A stretch of 64,000 nucleotides of DNA from Oscillospiraceae bacterium. Lineage in GTDB: Bacteria; Bacillota; Clostridia; Oscillospirales; Oscillospiraceae. The stretch spans positions 61,517-125,516 of the forward strand of contig JAHHSD010000001.1 in NCBI GenBank assembly GCA_020025425.1, written 5' to 3'. The notes below the pieces were generated by a model, which was not told the DNA's origin, did no database searches, and worked only from the letters and a program-made list of their open reading frames with translations. Position numbers and translations under genes: made by a program. Shown here piece after piece: positions 14,953 to 23,340 of this stretch. Each line of letters begins with the position of its first letter. The first letter of the stretch is position 1.

Positions 14953-16533
14953 TTACTTTGAGGCAACATCCGTCTGTTCTGTTGCAGGGCCATCAGTTAG
15001 GGTTTTGTCAAATTGCTTGTGCTTTTTAATCAAGATAGCCAGGCTGGCAGTTGCACCAATCATAATCAGAGCTGCAAACATACCGCCAAAGTTGGCAATG
15101 ATCTTAACACCGTTAATGCCGACAGTGGCAATCATGATATATCCAACCGCCATAGTCACAACGCCCCAGGCGCACTTCAGCCACATGGGAGCCTCGGGAT
15201 TATCGGGGCTGATACCCTTGGTGGAAATGCCGGCCATAGCAATGGTATTGGAGTTGCAGGCCGTAACAGTGGACAGGAAAATCAGGATAACGAACAGAGG
15301 AATAATGATCTTGCCGCCAGGCAGGGCCTCCAGCATATCATAGGGCACATTCTCAACACCGCGATCATAAGAGGCGCACAGATCGGCCAGACCGCTCTTC
15401 TGAACCCACAGAGAAGTACCGGAAACCAGGATCATCCAAATGGTGCTGATGGATGCACAAACACCGACGTACATACCCAGGATGTGCTTGACCTTCCGGC
15501 CATAGGCAATACGTCCCATAAAGGCACCGGAGGTGGGAGCCCAAGCCATCCAGCTGAACCAATAGAAGGTGGTCCACCACTGGGGCCACTGGCTGCCCTG
15601 AGAAGCACCGGTGATCAGGATGCGCTCAACAAAGGTGCCTGCGAAGCCGCCCAGGGCCTCAGTGGACAGGTTGAGCAGGAAGGGAGCATTGGAGAACAGA
15701 AGCAGGAAAATCAGGAAGATCGCGAAGCCATAGACATTGATGTTGGAGACATGAGTCATAGCCTTCTGGATACCGGAAACTGCAGTAGCAATGGTGACAG
15801 CACCAATCACAATACCGACAATCAGCCAAAGTCTGGGATTAGATGCCATGCCAGTCATTTTGGAAATACCGCCGGAGACGTTCATGAACGCCTGAGCCAC
15901 AGAACCAGCCATGCCGGCGCCGATTGCAAACAGGGTCACGCCGTCAATGACCTGCATCCAGCGGTTGGAATAAACCTTCTCACCCAGCAGGGGGGAGAGC
16001 TCACTAGCGATAGAGAAAGGCTTCTTTGCATTGTAGTACATAAACGCAAAGACCACGGCAGGCAGGGCGTACATGCAGTAAGGTACAATGGTCCAGTGCA
16101 GGAACATGGTTTCCATAGAGAACTTCATCGCCTCAGGAGTCTGAGGTGCGATGCCATAGATCTCCGTAGGAGGATACAGGAAATGAGCGATGGGCTCACC
16201 GGGGCCCCAGAACAGAACACCGGCCGCCATGGTTGTAGTCAGTGCGATGGTAAACCATGCGAAATTGGAAAGCTCCGGCTTGGCATTTTCACCGCCGATG
16301 CGAACATCTCCAAACTTAGAAAACATTGCCCACAGGGAAACAATTACGATGGCCAAGGCCAGAATACTGGCCGCCCATCCCAGATTGGCAATAATCCAGT
16401 TATTGATGTTGTTAATCAAACCCAAAAACTTTTCTTTGTTTACCACGCTGAGGATTACAAAAACGCTTAAGATGATAAACGGAGGGAAAAATGTCATCGG
16501 GCGCAGCTTTGTACTCTCTGATTTCTTGTTCAC
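14953..16533 (-). CDS. BCCT-family betaine/carnitine/choline transporter
   Basis: Sodium- or proton-coupled secondary transporter, 526 residues, about twelve helices. Family hallmarks are the FSKFGDVRIGG loop near residue 72, GVLFWGPGEP (about 106-115) and the conserved TM8 stretch TFYWFSWMAWAPTSGAFMGRIAYGR. Substrate is a quaternary or tertiary amine such as glycine betaine, carnitine or choline by family knowledge; a related compound is possible. The start is GTG at 16533 with a GAGAGGAG site. It lies in a run with a nitrilase and a GltS-like symporter downstream of the RpiR/hydrolase divergent promoter. Confidence 0.9.
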   Translation of the reverse strand: MNKKSESTKLRPMTFFPPFIILSVFVILSVVNKEKFLGLINNINNWIIANLGWAASILALAIVIVSLWAMFSKFGDVRIGGENAKPELSNFAWFTIALTTTMAAGVLFWGPGEPIAHFLYPPTEIYGIAPQTPEAMKFSMETMFLHWTIVPYCMYALPAVVFAFMYYNAKKPFSIASELSPLLGEKVYSNRWMQVIDGVTLFAIGAGMAGSVAQAFMNVSGGISKMTGMASNPRLWLIVGIVIGAVTIATAVSGIQKAMTHVSNINVYGFAIFLIFLLLFSNAPFLLNLSTEALGGFAGTFVERILITGASQGSQWPQWWTTFYWFSWMAWAPTSGAFMGRIAYGRKVKHILGMYVGVCASISTIWMILVSGTSLWVQKSGLADLCASYDRGVENVPYDMLEALPGGKIIIPLFVILIFLSTVTACNSNTIAMAGISTKGISPDNPEAPMWLKCAWGVVTMAVGYIMIATVGINGVKIIANFGGMFAALIMIGATASLAILIKKHKQFDKTLTDGPATEQTDVASK

Positions 16534-16573
16534 AGGGAATTCTCCTCTCTTTATCTGTTTTTACACACCGTCC

Positions 16574-16596
16574 ACGGCAGCTCCTGCAGCTGCCGT
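16574..16596 (-). promoter_or_regulatory. Small hairpin between nitrilase and BCCT genes
   Basis: ACGGCAGCT (16574-16582) pairs with AGCTGCCGT (16588-16596) around CCTGC. There is no adjacent U-run, so it is better read as a processing or stability element than as a terminator. Confidence 0.4.
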
Positions 16597-16603
16597 ATGT
16601 TTC

Positions 16604-17431
16604 TTACCTCTCGGCAATTGCAGCATAGTCCTCTGGATGGCGGTCAGTGAGGACTGTGTTAAATGCTCGCTCTTTGGCGATCCGGGCAAGGTCAATGGTC
16701 CCATAAAGGATTCCTTCCTCTTCCACTCCCATGGCATGGGTTCTAACACCCAGAGGATCGCAGATCTGGCTCTTGCCCGCAAAATACTGTTCGCCGGTAG
16801 GACCGGTCATGTTGACTGCGGCCACATACAGCAGGTTATCCAGCGCGCGGCAGCACAGATTGATGTCCCACCATTCCTTAAAGTAGAAGTTTCCGCGCCA
16901 TGCAGCGGGGACCAGAATCAGCTCCGCACCTTTAACTGCCAAAATACGGCTGGTTTCGGGGAAACAGGCATCGTAGCAAATTGTGATGCCGATTTTACCC
17001 AGCTTGGTGTCAAAGATCGGATATTCCGTACCGCGCTGGAGATACTGGCGCTCATCTCCTACCGGGTGCGTCTTGGAGTAGCCGCCCAGCAGAACGCCCT
17101 CGTCATCGATCAGAAATGCGCGGTTCTCTACCTTCCCATTGGGTGCAAGCCAGTAAGCGGGTGCCAGGATGTACACCCCTAGTTCAGCCGCCAAGGCCTT
17201 CATGAAGGTGACGGTCTCTCCGTCCTCATTCTGAGTCTGTTCCATCATCTCCGGAATTCTGGTGGCATCATAGCCCAGATCAAAGGACTCAGGCAGACAA
17301 ACCAGCTTGACGCCTCTCTTGGCTGCCTCGCGAATATACCCTTCCGCCTTTTTTAAGTTCGCCTGGCGATTCAAAAAAGTGGACGCCATTTGAACCAGTG
17401 CAATCTCATAGGGAGCCGGATATTCAGCCAT
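16604..17431 (-). CDS. Carbon-nitrogen hydrolase (nitrilase superfamily)
   Basis: Cytoplasmic amidase-type enzyme of 275 residues. The Glu-Lys-Cys triad is intact: E48 in LPESFD, K120 in YSKTHP and C152 in ITICYDACFPE. Length and the motif NRAFLIDDEG fit the omega-amidase/ureidopropionase-like branch, which hydrolyses small amides or N-carbamoyl compounds to acid plus ammonia. The ATG has an AAAGGAGAT site. It lies between a GltS-like symporter and a BCCT transporter, suggesting import of an amide or amine-bearing compound followed by hydrolysis. A second nitrilase of the same size occurs at 30728-31552. Confidence 0.88.
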   Translation of the reverse strand: MAEYPAPYEIALVQMASTFLNRQANLKKAEGYIREAAKRGVKLVCLPESFDLGYDATRIPEMMEQTQNEDGETVTFMKALAAELGVYILAPAYWLAPNGKVENRAFLIDDEGVLLGGYSKTHPVGDERQYLQRGTEYPIFDTKLGKIGITICYDACFPETSRILAVKGAELILVPAAWRGNFYFKEWWDINLCCRALDNLLYVAAVNMTGPTGEQYFAGKSQICDPLGVRTHAMGVEEEGILYGTIDLARIAKERAFNTVLTDRHPEDYAAIAER

Positions 17432-17464
17432 TTTTTATGATCTCCTTTCCTGTTAATATCTCTT

Positions 17465-18847
17465 TTATTCTCCGAGGATTTCTGCTTCGCCCACGCGCAG
17501 CTCACTCATTTTCTCGTGGTGGACTCCAAATACCTTGGCGCAGAACAGCAGCAGCGCCACACCAATGGCAGACAGGATCGCACCCGAGATCGTGGTCCCC
17601 AGTGATACTGCCAACCCGGGTGTCATTGCGATAATGAATACCTCAACAATAGATTGAATGGTATACGAATATCCGTAGTCCTTCAGCGTACCGCTCTTGC
17701 CCTCCGGATCAACAATGCGCAGCAGAGTCACACCGATGGCAACCACGCCGGTAATCCAGCCAAAGATAAAGATGGAACGCTCAAACCAGAAGTTGTGGAA
17801 CAGCTTCCGGCCAATGAAAAACACGAATACCAAGGGAGTGATGATGCCCAGCACGCACAATACAACAATGGGCATAGCAAACTCCATAACCACAGTGATG
17901 GAAATGGATGCAACGCCAAAGCCGACCAGATAGTCAGTCACCATACTGCCAATGCGGCCTTCCACCTGCTCGTCCACACTGTCGCGGAAGGGGGTGTGGT
18001 TCAGCAGGCTCTGGAGCAGCACGCCGGCCAGCATGGTCAGGCACATAACGGGCAGCTCGATGTCGGGCAGGTACTGCTTGTACCAATCATAGAATTTATA
18101 ACCGACCAGCGTGGCAATCAGAGTCAGGGCCATGTGCCACGCCAGGGGGTCCATAGACATGGGGTTGATCGTCTCAGCACCCATGGACACACGCTTTTCA
18201 GGGGGGACAATGCCGGTCAGGCAGTCCTCAGGCAGAGACTTTGCACTCTTCACAAAGCGGGTACAGCCGTGGCGGGTTCCATAGTTGATGCAGGCCACAC
18301 CCAGGAAAATACCGACCAGCAGGCCCATAGTGGCGAAGGTCTGGCCAATGACAACGCAGTCCTCTCTGCCCAGCAGGCCGTTCAGCGCCGTACCAATGGT
18401 AGAGGCGTATCCATGACCTCCGCAGAAGCCGGAAGGCAGCAGCAGGGAAATCTGGGGAAATACATCGGGGAACAGGATCGTAACCAAAATTCCGCCAATC
18501 AGAAGCGCGGAACCAAAGCAGATAAATTCTGCCGCCATATTAACGCAGAAGGAGTCTCCAACCTGTTTGAAAATCTTTTTGGGAGAGATTTTTTCTTTTT
18601 TGCCAAGGAACAATCCGCCGAACAAAACACAGACCAGCATGTATGCATAGGAGCCGATCTTCCCGCTCCAGGGAATAATGTTCAAAAACTGCGGACCCAA
18701 GAACAGTCCCATCAGACCTGCAAGCAGAGAAGACGGAATGAAGAATTTCTGTAAAAACTTAATCTTCGCTCTCAAAAATTGAGCGACGACCAGCAGCAGG
18801 GACATATACATAAAGTCATTCAAAAATGACATATGGGTGTATTCCAA
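17465..18847 (-). CDS. Sodium/glutamate symporter-like transporter (GltS family), copy 1
   Basis: Integral membrane protein of 460 residues with about twelve helices. Family hallmarks are FFIPSSLLAGLMGL near residue 35, PSGFCGGHGYAST in the first reentrant loop (about 138-150) and YLVGFGVASISIT in the second half. It is longer than classical GltS (about 400 residues) because of a soluble insert near residues 200-235. The start is TTG at 18847 with a GGGGAG site at normal distance; the first ATG, five codons later, would be too far from it. Substrate could be glutamate or another amino acid or carboxylate. Confidence 0.85.
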   Translation of the reverse strand: MEYTHMSFLNDFMYMSLLLVVAQFLRAKIKFLQKFFIPSSLLAGLMGLFLGPQFLNIIPWSGKIGSYAYMLVCVLFGGLFLGKKEKISPKKIFKQVGDSFCVNMAAEFICFGSALLIGGILVTILFPDVFPQISLLLPSGFCGGHGYASTIGTALNGLLGREDCVVIGQTFATMGLLVGIFLGVACINYGTRHGCTRFVKSAKSLPEDCLTGIVPPEKRVSMGAETINPMSMDPLAWHMALTLIATLVGYKFYDWYKQYLPDIELPVMCLTMLAGVLLQSLLNHTPFRDSVDEQVEGRIGSMVTDYLVGFGVASISITVVMEFAMPIVVLCVLGIITPLVFVFFIGRKLFHNFWFERSIFIFGWITGVVAIGVTLLRIVDPEGKSGTLKDYGYSYTIQSIVEVFIIAMTPGLAVSLGTTISGAILSAIGVALLLFCAKVFGVHHEKMSELRVGEAEILGE

Positions 18848-18893
18848 AACCGTTTCTCTCCCCTCAACAATCTTTTATTCCCGAAAAAGGTGC

Positions 18894-18946
18894 AAAAAAA
18901 TCGTCCCCGTTGTCATAAAGCTATTTAATTACGACAACGGGGACGA
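18894..18946 (-). terminator. Terminator after the alpha/beta hydrolase gene
   Basis: TCGTCCCCGTTGTC (18901-18914) pairs with GACAACGGGGACGA (18933-18946). On the minus strand the stem is followed by TTTTTTT (18900-18894). It separates the strongly expressed hydrolase from the symporter gene. Confidence 0.9.
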
Positions 18947-18982
18947 ATCACTTATCCAATTTTGCTAGTCAACTCAGCCGAA

Positions 18983-19945
18983 TTACTGCAGACCGAACTT
19001 AGTGGCCTTCAGGTGCTCGTTGTAGAAGGCAGCCAGAGCATCAGCCAGAGCCTGGAACTTGGGATCCTCGTCGAACATCCACTCGTTGTGCTTGCCGTCC
19101 ACATAGTACAGCTGCTTGGGCTCCTTAGCCAGGCGATAGGCCTCCTCGGCCTCGACGCGCTGGTGCAGCTCATTGTAGTAGCCGTGGCCGACGAACACAG
19201 CGCGGGGAGCGATGCGGGGCAGCAGATCCTCCACGTTGAAGCGGATGAAGCTCTCGCCGATGGCGGTGGACATGGGGGTGGGGAACACCTCGTCGTTGTC
19301 CTCGTTGACGGCCTTATCGATGCCGCCGTTGATCTCCTTCAGCACGTGATCGGTGTAGAAGTCGCCGCTCTCGGTGATGTTGGGATAGTCGGTGTAGGGG
19401 TGCATCAGCACGGGATCGTTGGTGGTGATCCGCTTGATGCGGTCCTGACGCAGACGAGCCACGGACTTGCCGAAGGCATCGTTGCCCATGCCATCACGCA
19501 TCCAGCGCTCGCCGTTGACGAAGGAGTTCAGAGTAGCGACAGCCTTGACCTCCTTGTCGCGGGCGGCCACGGTGATGCACACGGCGCCGCCGACGCCCCA
19601 GCCCAGCAGGCCGCAGCGGTCAGGATCGACCTCAGGCTGAACCTGCATGAAGGTGAAGGCATTGGCGATATCCTCAACCTCAGTCTCCAGGGTGGTGTAC
19701 TTGGGCAGGCAGGGATGGACACTCTCGCTGGGCTTGAAGCCGCGGAAATCGAAGCCCATGCAGACAAAGCCGCGGGCGGTCAGAGCGCGGGCGTACAGAG
19801 CGGGATAGCACTTGTTGACGCCGGTCCAGCCGGAGTTGCACAGGACAGCGGGGCGCTTCTCGCCTTCCTTGTAGTCATCGGGCAGATAGATGTTGCCGAC
19901 CATCTTGGCGCCTTCGCTGTAAAAAATTACTTCTCTGTCTTTCAT
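18983..19945 (-). CDS. Alpha/beta hydrolase fold protein with altered nucleophile elbow
   Basis: Protein of 320 residues with an alpha/beta-hydrolase layout: AVLCNSGWTG (oxyanion region), GFDFRGFKPS, the strand-turn-helix GLLGWGVGGAV (113-122), and a likely catalytic His in DGKHNEW near the C-terminus. The elbow normally reads G-x-S-x-G-G; here it is G-W-G-V-G-G, so the serine position is glycine (G117). Classical esterase chemistry is therefore doubtful. Codon choice is strongly biased to common codons, which suggests high expression. It is single in its transcription unit and divergent from the RpiR regulator. Confidence 0.8.
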   Translation of the reverse strand: MKDREVIFYSEGAKMVGNIYLPDDYKEGEKRPAVLCNSGWTGVNKCYPALYARALTARGFVCMGFDFRGFKPSESVHPCLPKYTTLETEVEDIANAFTFMQVQPEVDPDRCGLLGWGVGGAVCITVAARDKEVKAVATLNSFVNGERWMRDGMGNDAFGKSVARLRQDRIKRITTNDPVLMHPYTDYPNITESGDFYTDHVLKEINGGIDKAVNEDNDEVFPTPMSTAIGESFIRFNVEDLLPRIAPRAVFVGHGYYNELHQRVEAEEAYRLAKEPKQLYYVDGKHNEWMFDEDPKFQALADALAAFYNEHLKATKFGLQ

Positions 19946-20013
19946 GATATGTACCTTCCTTTTTTGATCTTATATATAATTTTTGTGTTTGCTGCCTTGC
20001 TGTTACTGTCTAC

Positions 20014-20041
20014 ATTCTACATCATTTTCGGAATAAGTCAA
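20014..20041 (-). promoter_or_regulatory. Sigma-A promoter of the alpha/beta hydrolase gene
   Basis: On the minus strand TTGACT (20041-20036) and TAGAAT (20019-20014) are 16 bases apart, giving a leader of about 60 bases before the ATG at 19945. Confidence 0.7.
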
Positions 20042-20056
20042 CCTTTTCTTTCTCAA

Positions 20057-20180
20057 AAAAGAATATTTATTCTTTTACACAGTTTCCCCTGTTCCTTTTT
20101 GTTCCTATTGCACATATTAAAGATTACTTGTTCCTAAATTTTCAAATAAATGGGTTTCTTGTTTTATTTTTATAAAAATA
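20057..20180. promoter_or_regulatory. Candidate RpiR operator dyads in the divergent intergenic region
   Basis: The AT-rich gap 19946-20285 holds no gene. It contains AAAAGAATA-TT-TATTCTTTT (20057-20076) just outside the hydrolase -35 box and a perfect 16-bp palindrome TATTTTTATAAAAATA (20165-20180) just upstream of the rpiR -35 box. Both are placed to be regulator sites; the binding protein is inferred from proximity. Confidence 0.45.
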
Positions 20181-20196
20181 ATATATTTATTCCTTC

Positions 20197-20224
20197 TTGA
20201 CGCTTTCCTCGTTCAGTGTATAAT
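20197..20224 (+). promoter_or_regulatory. Sigma-A promoter of the RpiR regulator gene
   Basis: TTGACG (20197-20202) and TATAAT (20219-20224) with a 16-base spacer, 62 bases before the chosen ATG. Confidence 0.75.
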
Positions 20225-20285
20225 AAAATTGCAAGGTTTTCTTGTGATTTTTGACCCGATACACCCAAAATCGGAGGTTTTTGGT

Positions 20286-21152
20286 ATGAGCCAAAATATA
20301 TTAGATGAAATACTCAAACTCAAGGATGGACTCTCAAAAAAACAGCAGCTTCTATGCGGCTACCTGCTGATGAATTATGAGCAGGTTGGGATCATGACCG
20401 TGGCTGAGCTGGCTGAGGCAGCCGGGGTTGGCACTACTACCGTTATGCGCCTGGTACAGACCTTAGGGCTTCCCAGCTATGGCGCATTCAAAAAGGAATT
20501 GCTTAATTCCGCTCTGATGCGCACCACCACCTCTTACCAGCCCATGAAACAGAATTTCACCAGCGGCGAGCTTTCTGACCAGCAAAGCATGCTCTACCGG
20601 GTGTCCTCTGACAGCATCCGCGTGCTGGACAACCTATGTACTCCCTCCAACTTGCAGCAATTTGAGAAGATTTCTTCCCTTTTGCTCAATGCGGATCACA
20701 TTTTTACCCTGGGCCTGCGTTCCAGCAAGGCCCTGGCACTGTACTGTGAGTACTCCCTGAACGTATTCCACCCCCAGGTGATTCAGCTCAGCCATGACTC
20801 CGATGTGATCTATGACCGGGCCGCACTCTATATGAAGCCCACCGATGTGCTTCTGGTTTTTTCCGCATGGCCCTGCACCCGAAAAACCATCGAGGTCGCA
20901 GAATACTGCTGTCAGCACCAAATCCCTGTGGCTTTGGTCACCAACACCAGCCTGAACCCCATCGCAAAATTTGCCTCCGCCATCATTGACACCAACTCCG
21001 TCAACCACCCCAGCGGGGACACTGTCTTTTTGGCCGTCATCGAGGCGCTTGTTGCAGAGCTGGGCCGGCAGACCGCGCCTCAGTCCACTCAGAATCTGGA
21101 ATGTATTGAAAACATCCTCAACGAAAAGAAAGTGGTACAGAGAGAATACTAA
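20286..21152 (+). CDS. RpiR/MurR-family transcriptional regulator
   Basis: Regulator of 288 residues. An N-terminal HTH_6 domain (about 1-78; TVAELAEAAGVGTTTVMRLVQTLGL) is followed by a SIS domain (about 110-250; ADHIFTLGLRSSKALALYCEY and DVLLVFSAWPCTRKTIEVAEY) that usually binds a phosphosugar or similar ligand. The ATG at 20286 has a CGGAGG site; 19 in-frame codons upstream lack one. It diverges from the alpha/beta hydrolase and transporter run, which it probably controls. The SIS ligand is unknown; RpiR proteins next to amino-acid genes are also known. Confidence 0.9.
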   Translation: MSQNILDEILKLKDGLSKKQQLLCGYLLMNYEQVGIMTVAELAEAAGVGTTTVMRLVQTLGLPSYGAFKKELLNSALMRTTTSYQPMKQNFTSGELSDQQSMLYRVSSDSIRVLDNLCTPSNLQQFEKISSLLLNADHIFTLGLRSSKALALYCEYSLNVFHPQVIQLSHDSDVIYDRAALYMKPTDVLLVFSAWPCTRKTIEVAEYCCQHQIPVALVTNTSLNPIAKFASAIIDTNSVNHPSGDTVFLAVIEALVAELGRQTAPQSTQNLECIENILNEKKVVQREY

Positions 21153-21170
21153 ATCCCCAAAAAACCATAA

Positions 21171-21217
21171 AAACCCCCGGTCATCCAGCGGAATTTCCGC
21201 TGGATGACCGGGGGTTT
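21171..21217 (+). terminator. Bidirectional terminator between rpiR and the cyclodeaminase-like gene
   Basis: A stem of about 22 bp starting AAACCCCCGGTCATCC (21171) and ending GGATGACCGGGGGTTT (21217) lies between convergent genes. Confidence 0.85.
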
Positions 21218-21244
21218 CTGATGTTCAAATAAAATGTACCGGAT

Positions 21245-22357
21245 TTACAGGATATTCTCCCACAGATTCAGCTTGGTGCCCAGGCCCTGCTCCAGGGCGT
21301 TCTGATAGATGGTGTAGCCCCAGGCCACATCCTCGATGGGCATACCGTCCATAATAAAGATAAACCGCTCGCTGTCGCTGTTCCGGCCGGTGCATGTACC
21401 GTTGGCTACATCGCCCAGATCCACGATGTCCTCTTTCCGCAGCTCGCCGCTCTCCACAAGATCCATCATAAAGCCGCAGATTCCGCTCAGATTGGCGGAA
21501 AATCCGCCGGGCAGGCCACGCAGCTCCTCGGCATATGCGTCGTACATCTTCCGGTTGTCCACAGCGATCCTGCACTTCTTCATGGTCTCGCTGGTGATGC
21601 CGGCGCTGGCGGGCAGGGTGAGCAGCACGCCCTCCTTCAGCCAGTCGTCGTGGATCTCAGGGGAGACGGCGCCGGCGGTGGCCACATTGACCACGTCCGC
21701 TCCGCGCACGGCCTCCTCCACGCTGTCCACAGCCAGGGCGCGCACACCATAGGTCTCGGCCAGCTGGGCGCAGTAGGTCTCGGCGGCCTCCCGGTTCAGA
21801 TCGTACACCCGGATCTCCTCAATATTCTTCAGAACGACCATCAGCGCGGACAGGCAGGAGCGGCCGATGACGCCCACACCGATGGCGCTGAGCACCTTGG
21901 CGTCCTTCCGAGCGAAATACTTGGCGCCCACCGCGGGAATGGCTCCGGTGCGGGTCGCGCTGAGGGCATTGGCGGACATAAACGCAATGGGAGCGCCGGT
22001 GTCCGGGTCGTTGAGCAGCGTGGTCAGGATGGATCGGGGCAGGCCCCGCTCCCGGTTGGCGATGTTGGAGCCGTACCACTTCTGTCCGCAGCAGTTATAT
22101 CTGCCGCCCAGATAGGCGGGCAGGGCCATAAAGCGGCGGTCTGGCCCCTTGACCGGCATGTTGGGGAATTTCGTCTCCTTGGGGAAATAGATCTTGATTC
22201 CATGGGCATTGTGGTTGGGGTTGCCCATGATGTAGTCCCCCTCCCCCATCAGCTGAAAGACTTCGTCCATTACCTCAATGCAGTGGGCCATATCCTTGGC
22301 GCCGGCCTGAACGGCTTCCTCCTCGGTCAGGAACAAAAAGTTAAGTCTCTCGTCCAT
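21245..22357 (-). CDS. Ornithine cyclodeaminase / mu-crystallin family protein
   Basis: NAD(P)-dependent protein of 370 residues with a Rossmann nucleotide site IGVGVIGRSCLSAL (about 159-172) and the family active-site segment SATRTGAIPAVGAKYFAR. Members convert ornithine to proline plus ammonia or act as reductases or dehydrogenases on other amino or imino acids; this one is about 40 residues longer than typical ornithine cyclodeaminases, so its substrate is open. The ATG at 22357 follows an AAGGATC site. It is downstream of yitT and the RocR-like activator on the same strand, consistent with amino-acid catabolism. Confidence 0.85.
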   Translation of the reverse strand: MDERLNFLFLTEEEAVQAGAKDMAHCIEVMDEVFQLMGEGDYIMGNPNHNAHGIKIYFPKETKFPNMPVKGPDRRFMALPAYLGGRYNCCGQKWYGSNIANRERGLPRSILTTLLNDPDTGAPIAFMSANALSATRTGAIPAVGAKYFARKDAKVLSAIGVGVIGRSCLSALMVVLKNIEEIRVYDLNREAAETYCAQLAETYGVRALAVDSVEEAVRGADVVNVATAGAVSPEIHDDWLKEGVLLTLPASAGITSETMKKCRIAVDNRKMYDAYAEELRGLPGGFSANLSGICGFMMDLVESGELRKEDIVDLGDVANGTCTGRNSDSERFIFIMDGMPIEDVAWGYTIYQNALEQGLGTKLNLWENIL

Positions 22358-22432
22358 TTTTACAGATCCTTTCATTCAATTTATATTGTTTCAAAGAAAT
22401 TGACAGCACGATCCGGAATTTTTGTTATCTGC

Positions 22433-23284
22433 TTACTCCGAGAAGCCCTTGAAGCCCAGTCCCAGAACCTCGCTGGTCTCGTTTACCATGACAAAGGCGT
22501 TCTCGTCGCAGTCGCTGATGATGGTCTTGAGCTTTGCGATCTCAGATTTTCTGACCGTGCAGAGCACAACATCAATGGGGGCTCCGCTGTATGCGCCATG
22601 TCCGTCCAAAACGGTGGCGGTGCGCTCCAGCTCCTGGATCACCCGCTTGGAAATGGGGTCCGACTGCTTGCTAATAATGATCGCCTGATTGGCGGAGCCG
22701 CTGCCGTAGAGCAGGGCGTCAATGGCCTTGGTCTGGGCGAACACGCTGATCAGTCCGAACAGGCCCGCGTCCACATCCTCAAACACCACAATGGACGCCG
22801 CCAGGATGAAGCCCTCAATGACCATCAGCGCCCGTCCTATGGAGAAGTGGGGAAATTTCTTTTGCAGGAGGTATCCGGCAATATCGGTTCCGCCCGTGGT
22901 GAAGCCGGCCATGAAGATCAGGCCCATTCCCACGCCTACCACGATACCGCCGTATACGCTGCCCATCAGCCGGTCACCGGCATACAGGGGGCACAGCGGG
23001 GTCACGATAAAGTCCAGGACGATGGTGACCAATACGGTAGCAATCGCGGTATTGATGGCAAAGCTGTGGCTGAGGTATTTCCACGCCAAAACCAGAAGCG
23101 GCACGTTGATCAGCAGGGTCATGGTGCCGATGGGCAGGTCCGTCACATGGTTGATCATCAGTGCGATACCTACTGCGCCTCCCGGTGCGATCTTGGCCGG
23201 TACGATAAAGTATGCTGTGCCCAGGCTGTAAATCGCGACACCAAGGAGCAGCAGCAAGGTGTTTTTAATGGTTTCTTTTTTCAT
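22433..23284 (-). CDS. YitT family membrane protein (DUF161/DUF2179)
   Basis: Protein of 283 residues with five or six N-terminal helices containing the family motifs APGGAVGIALMINH and GFTTGGTDIAGYLLQKK, and a soluble C-terminal DUF2179 domain (about 210-278; RTATVLDGHGAYSG and VLCTVRKSEIAKLK) that resembles small ligand-binding domains. Function is unproved; a transport role is generally suspected. A TAGGAGA site precedes the ATG. It lies 56 bases downstream of the RocR-like activator and 75 bases upstream of the cyclodeaminase-like gene, so the three may be one transcription unit. Confidence 0.9.
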   Translation of the reverse strand: MKKETIKNTLLLLLGVAIYSLGTAYFIVPAKIAPGGAVGIALMINHVTDLPIGTMTLLINVPLLVLAWKYLSHSFAINTAIATVLVTIVLDFIVTPLCPLYAGDRLMGSVYGGIVVGVGMGLIFMAGFTTGGTDIAGYLLQKKFPHFSIGRALMVIEGFILAASIVVFEDVDAGLFGLISVFAQTKAIDALLYGSGSANQAIIISKQSDPISKRVIQELERTATVLDGHGAYSGAPIDVVLCTVRKSEIAKLKTIISDCDENAFVMVNETSEVLGLGFKGFSE

Positions 23285-23340
23285 CGAATTCTCCTAGTAA
23301 TCAACCTCACCTACCTGAAAGCCGACTGAATCCTACGGAA

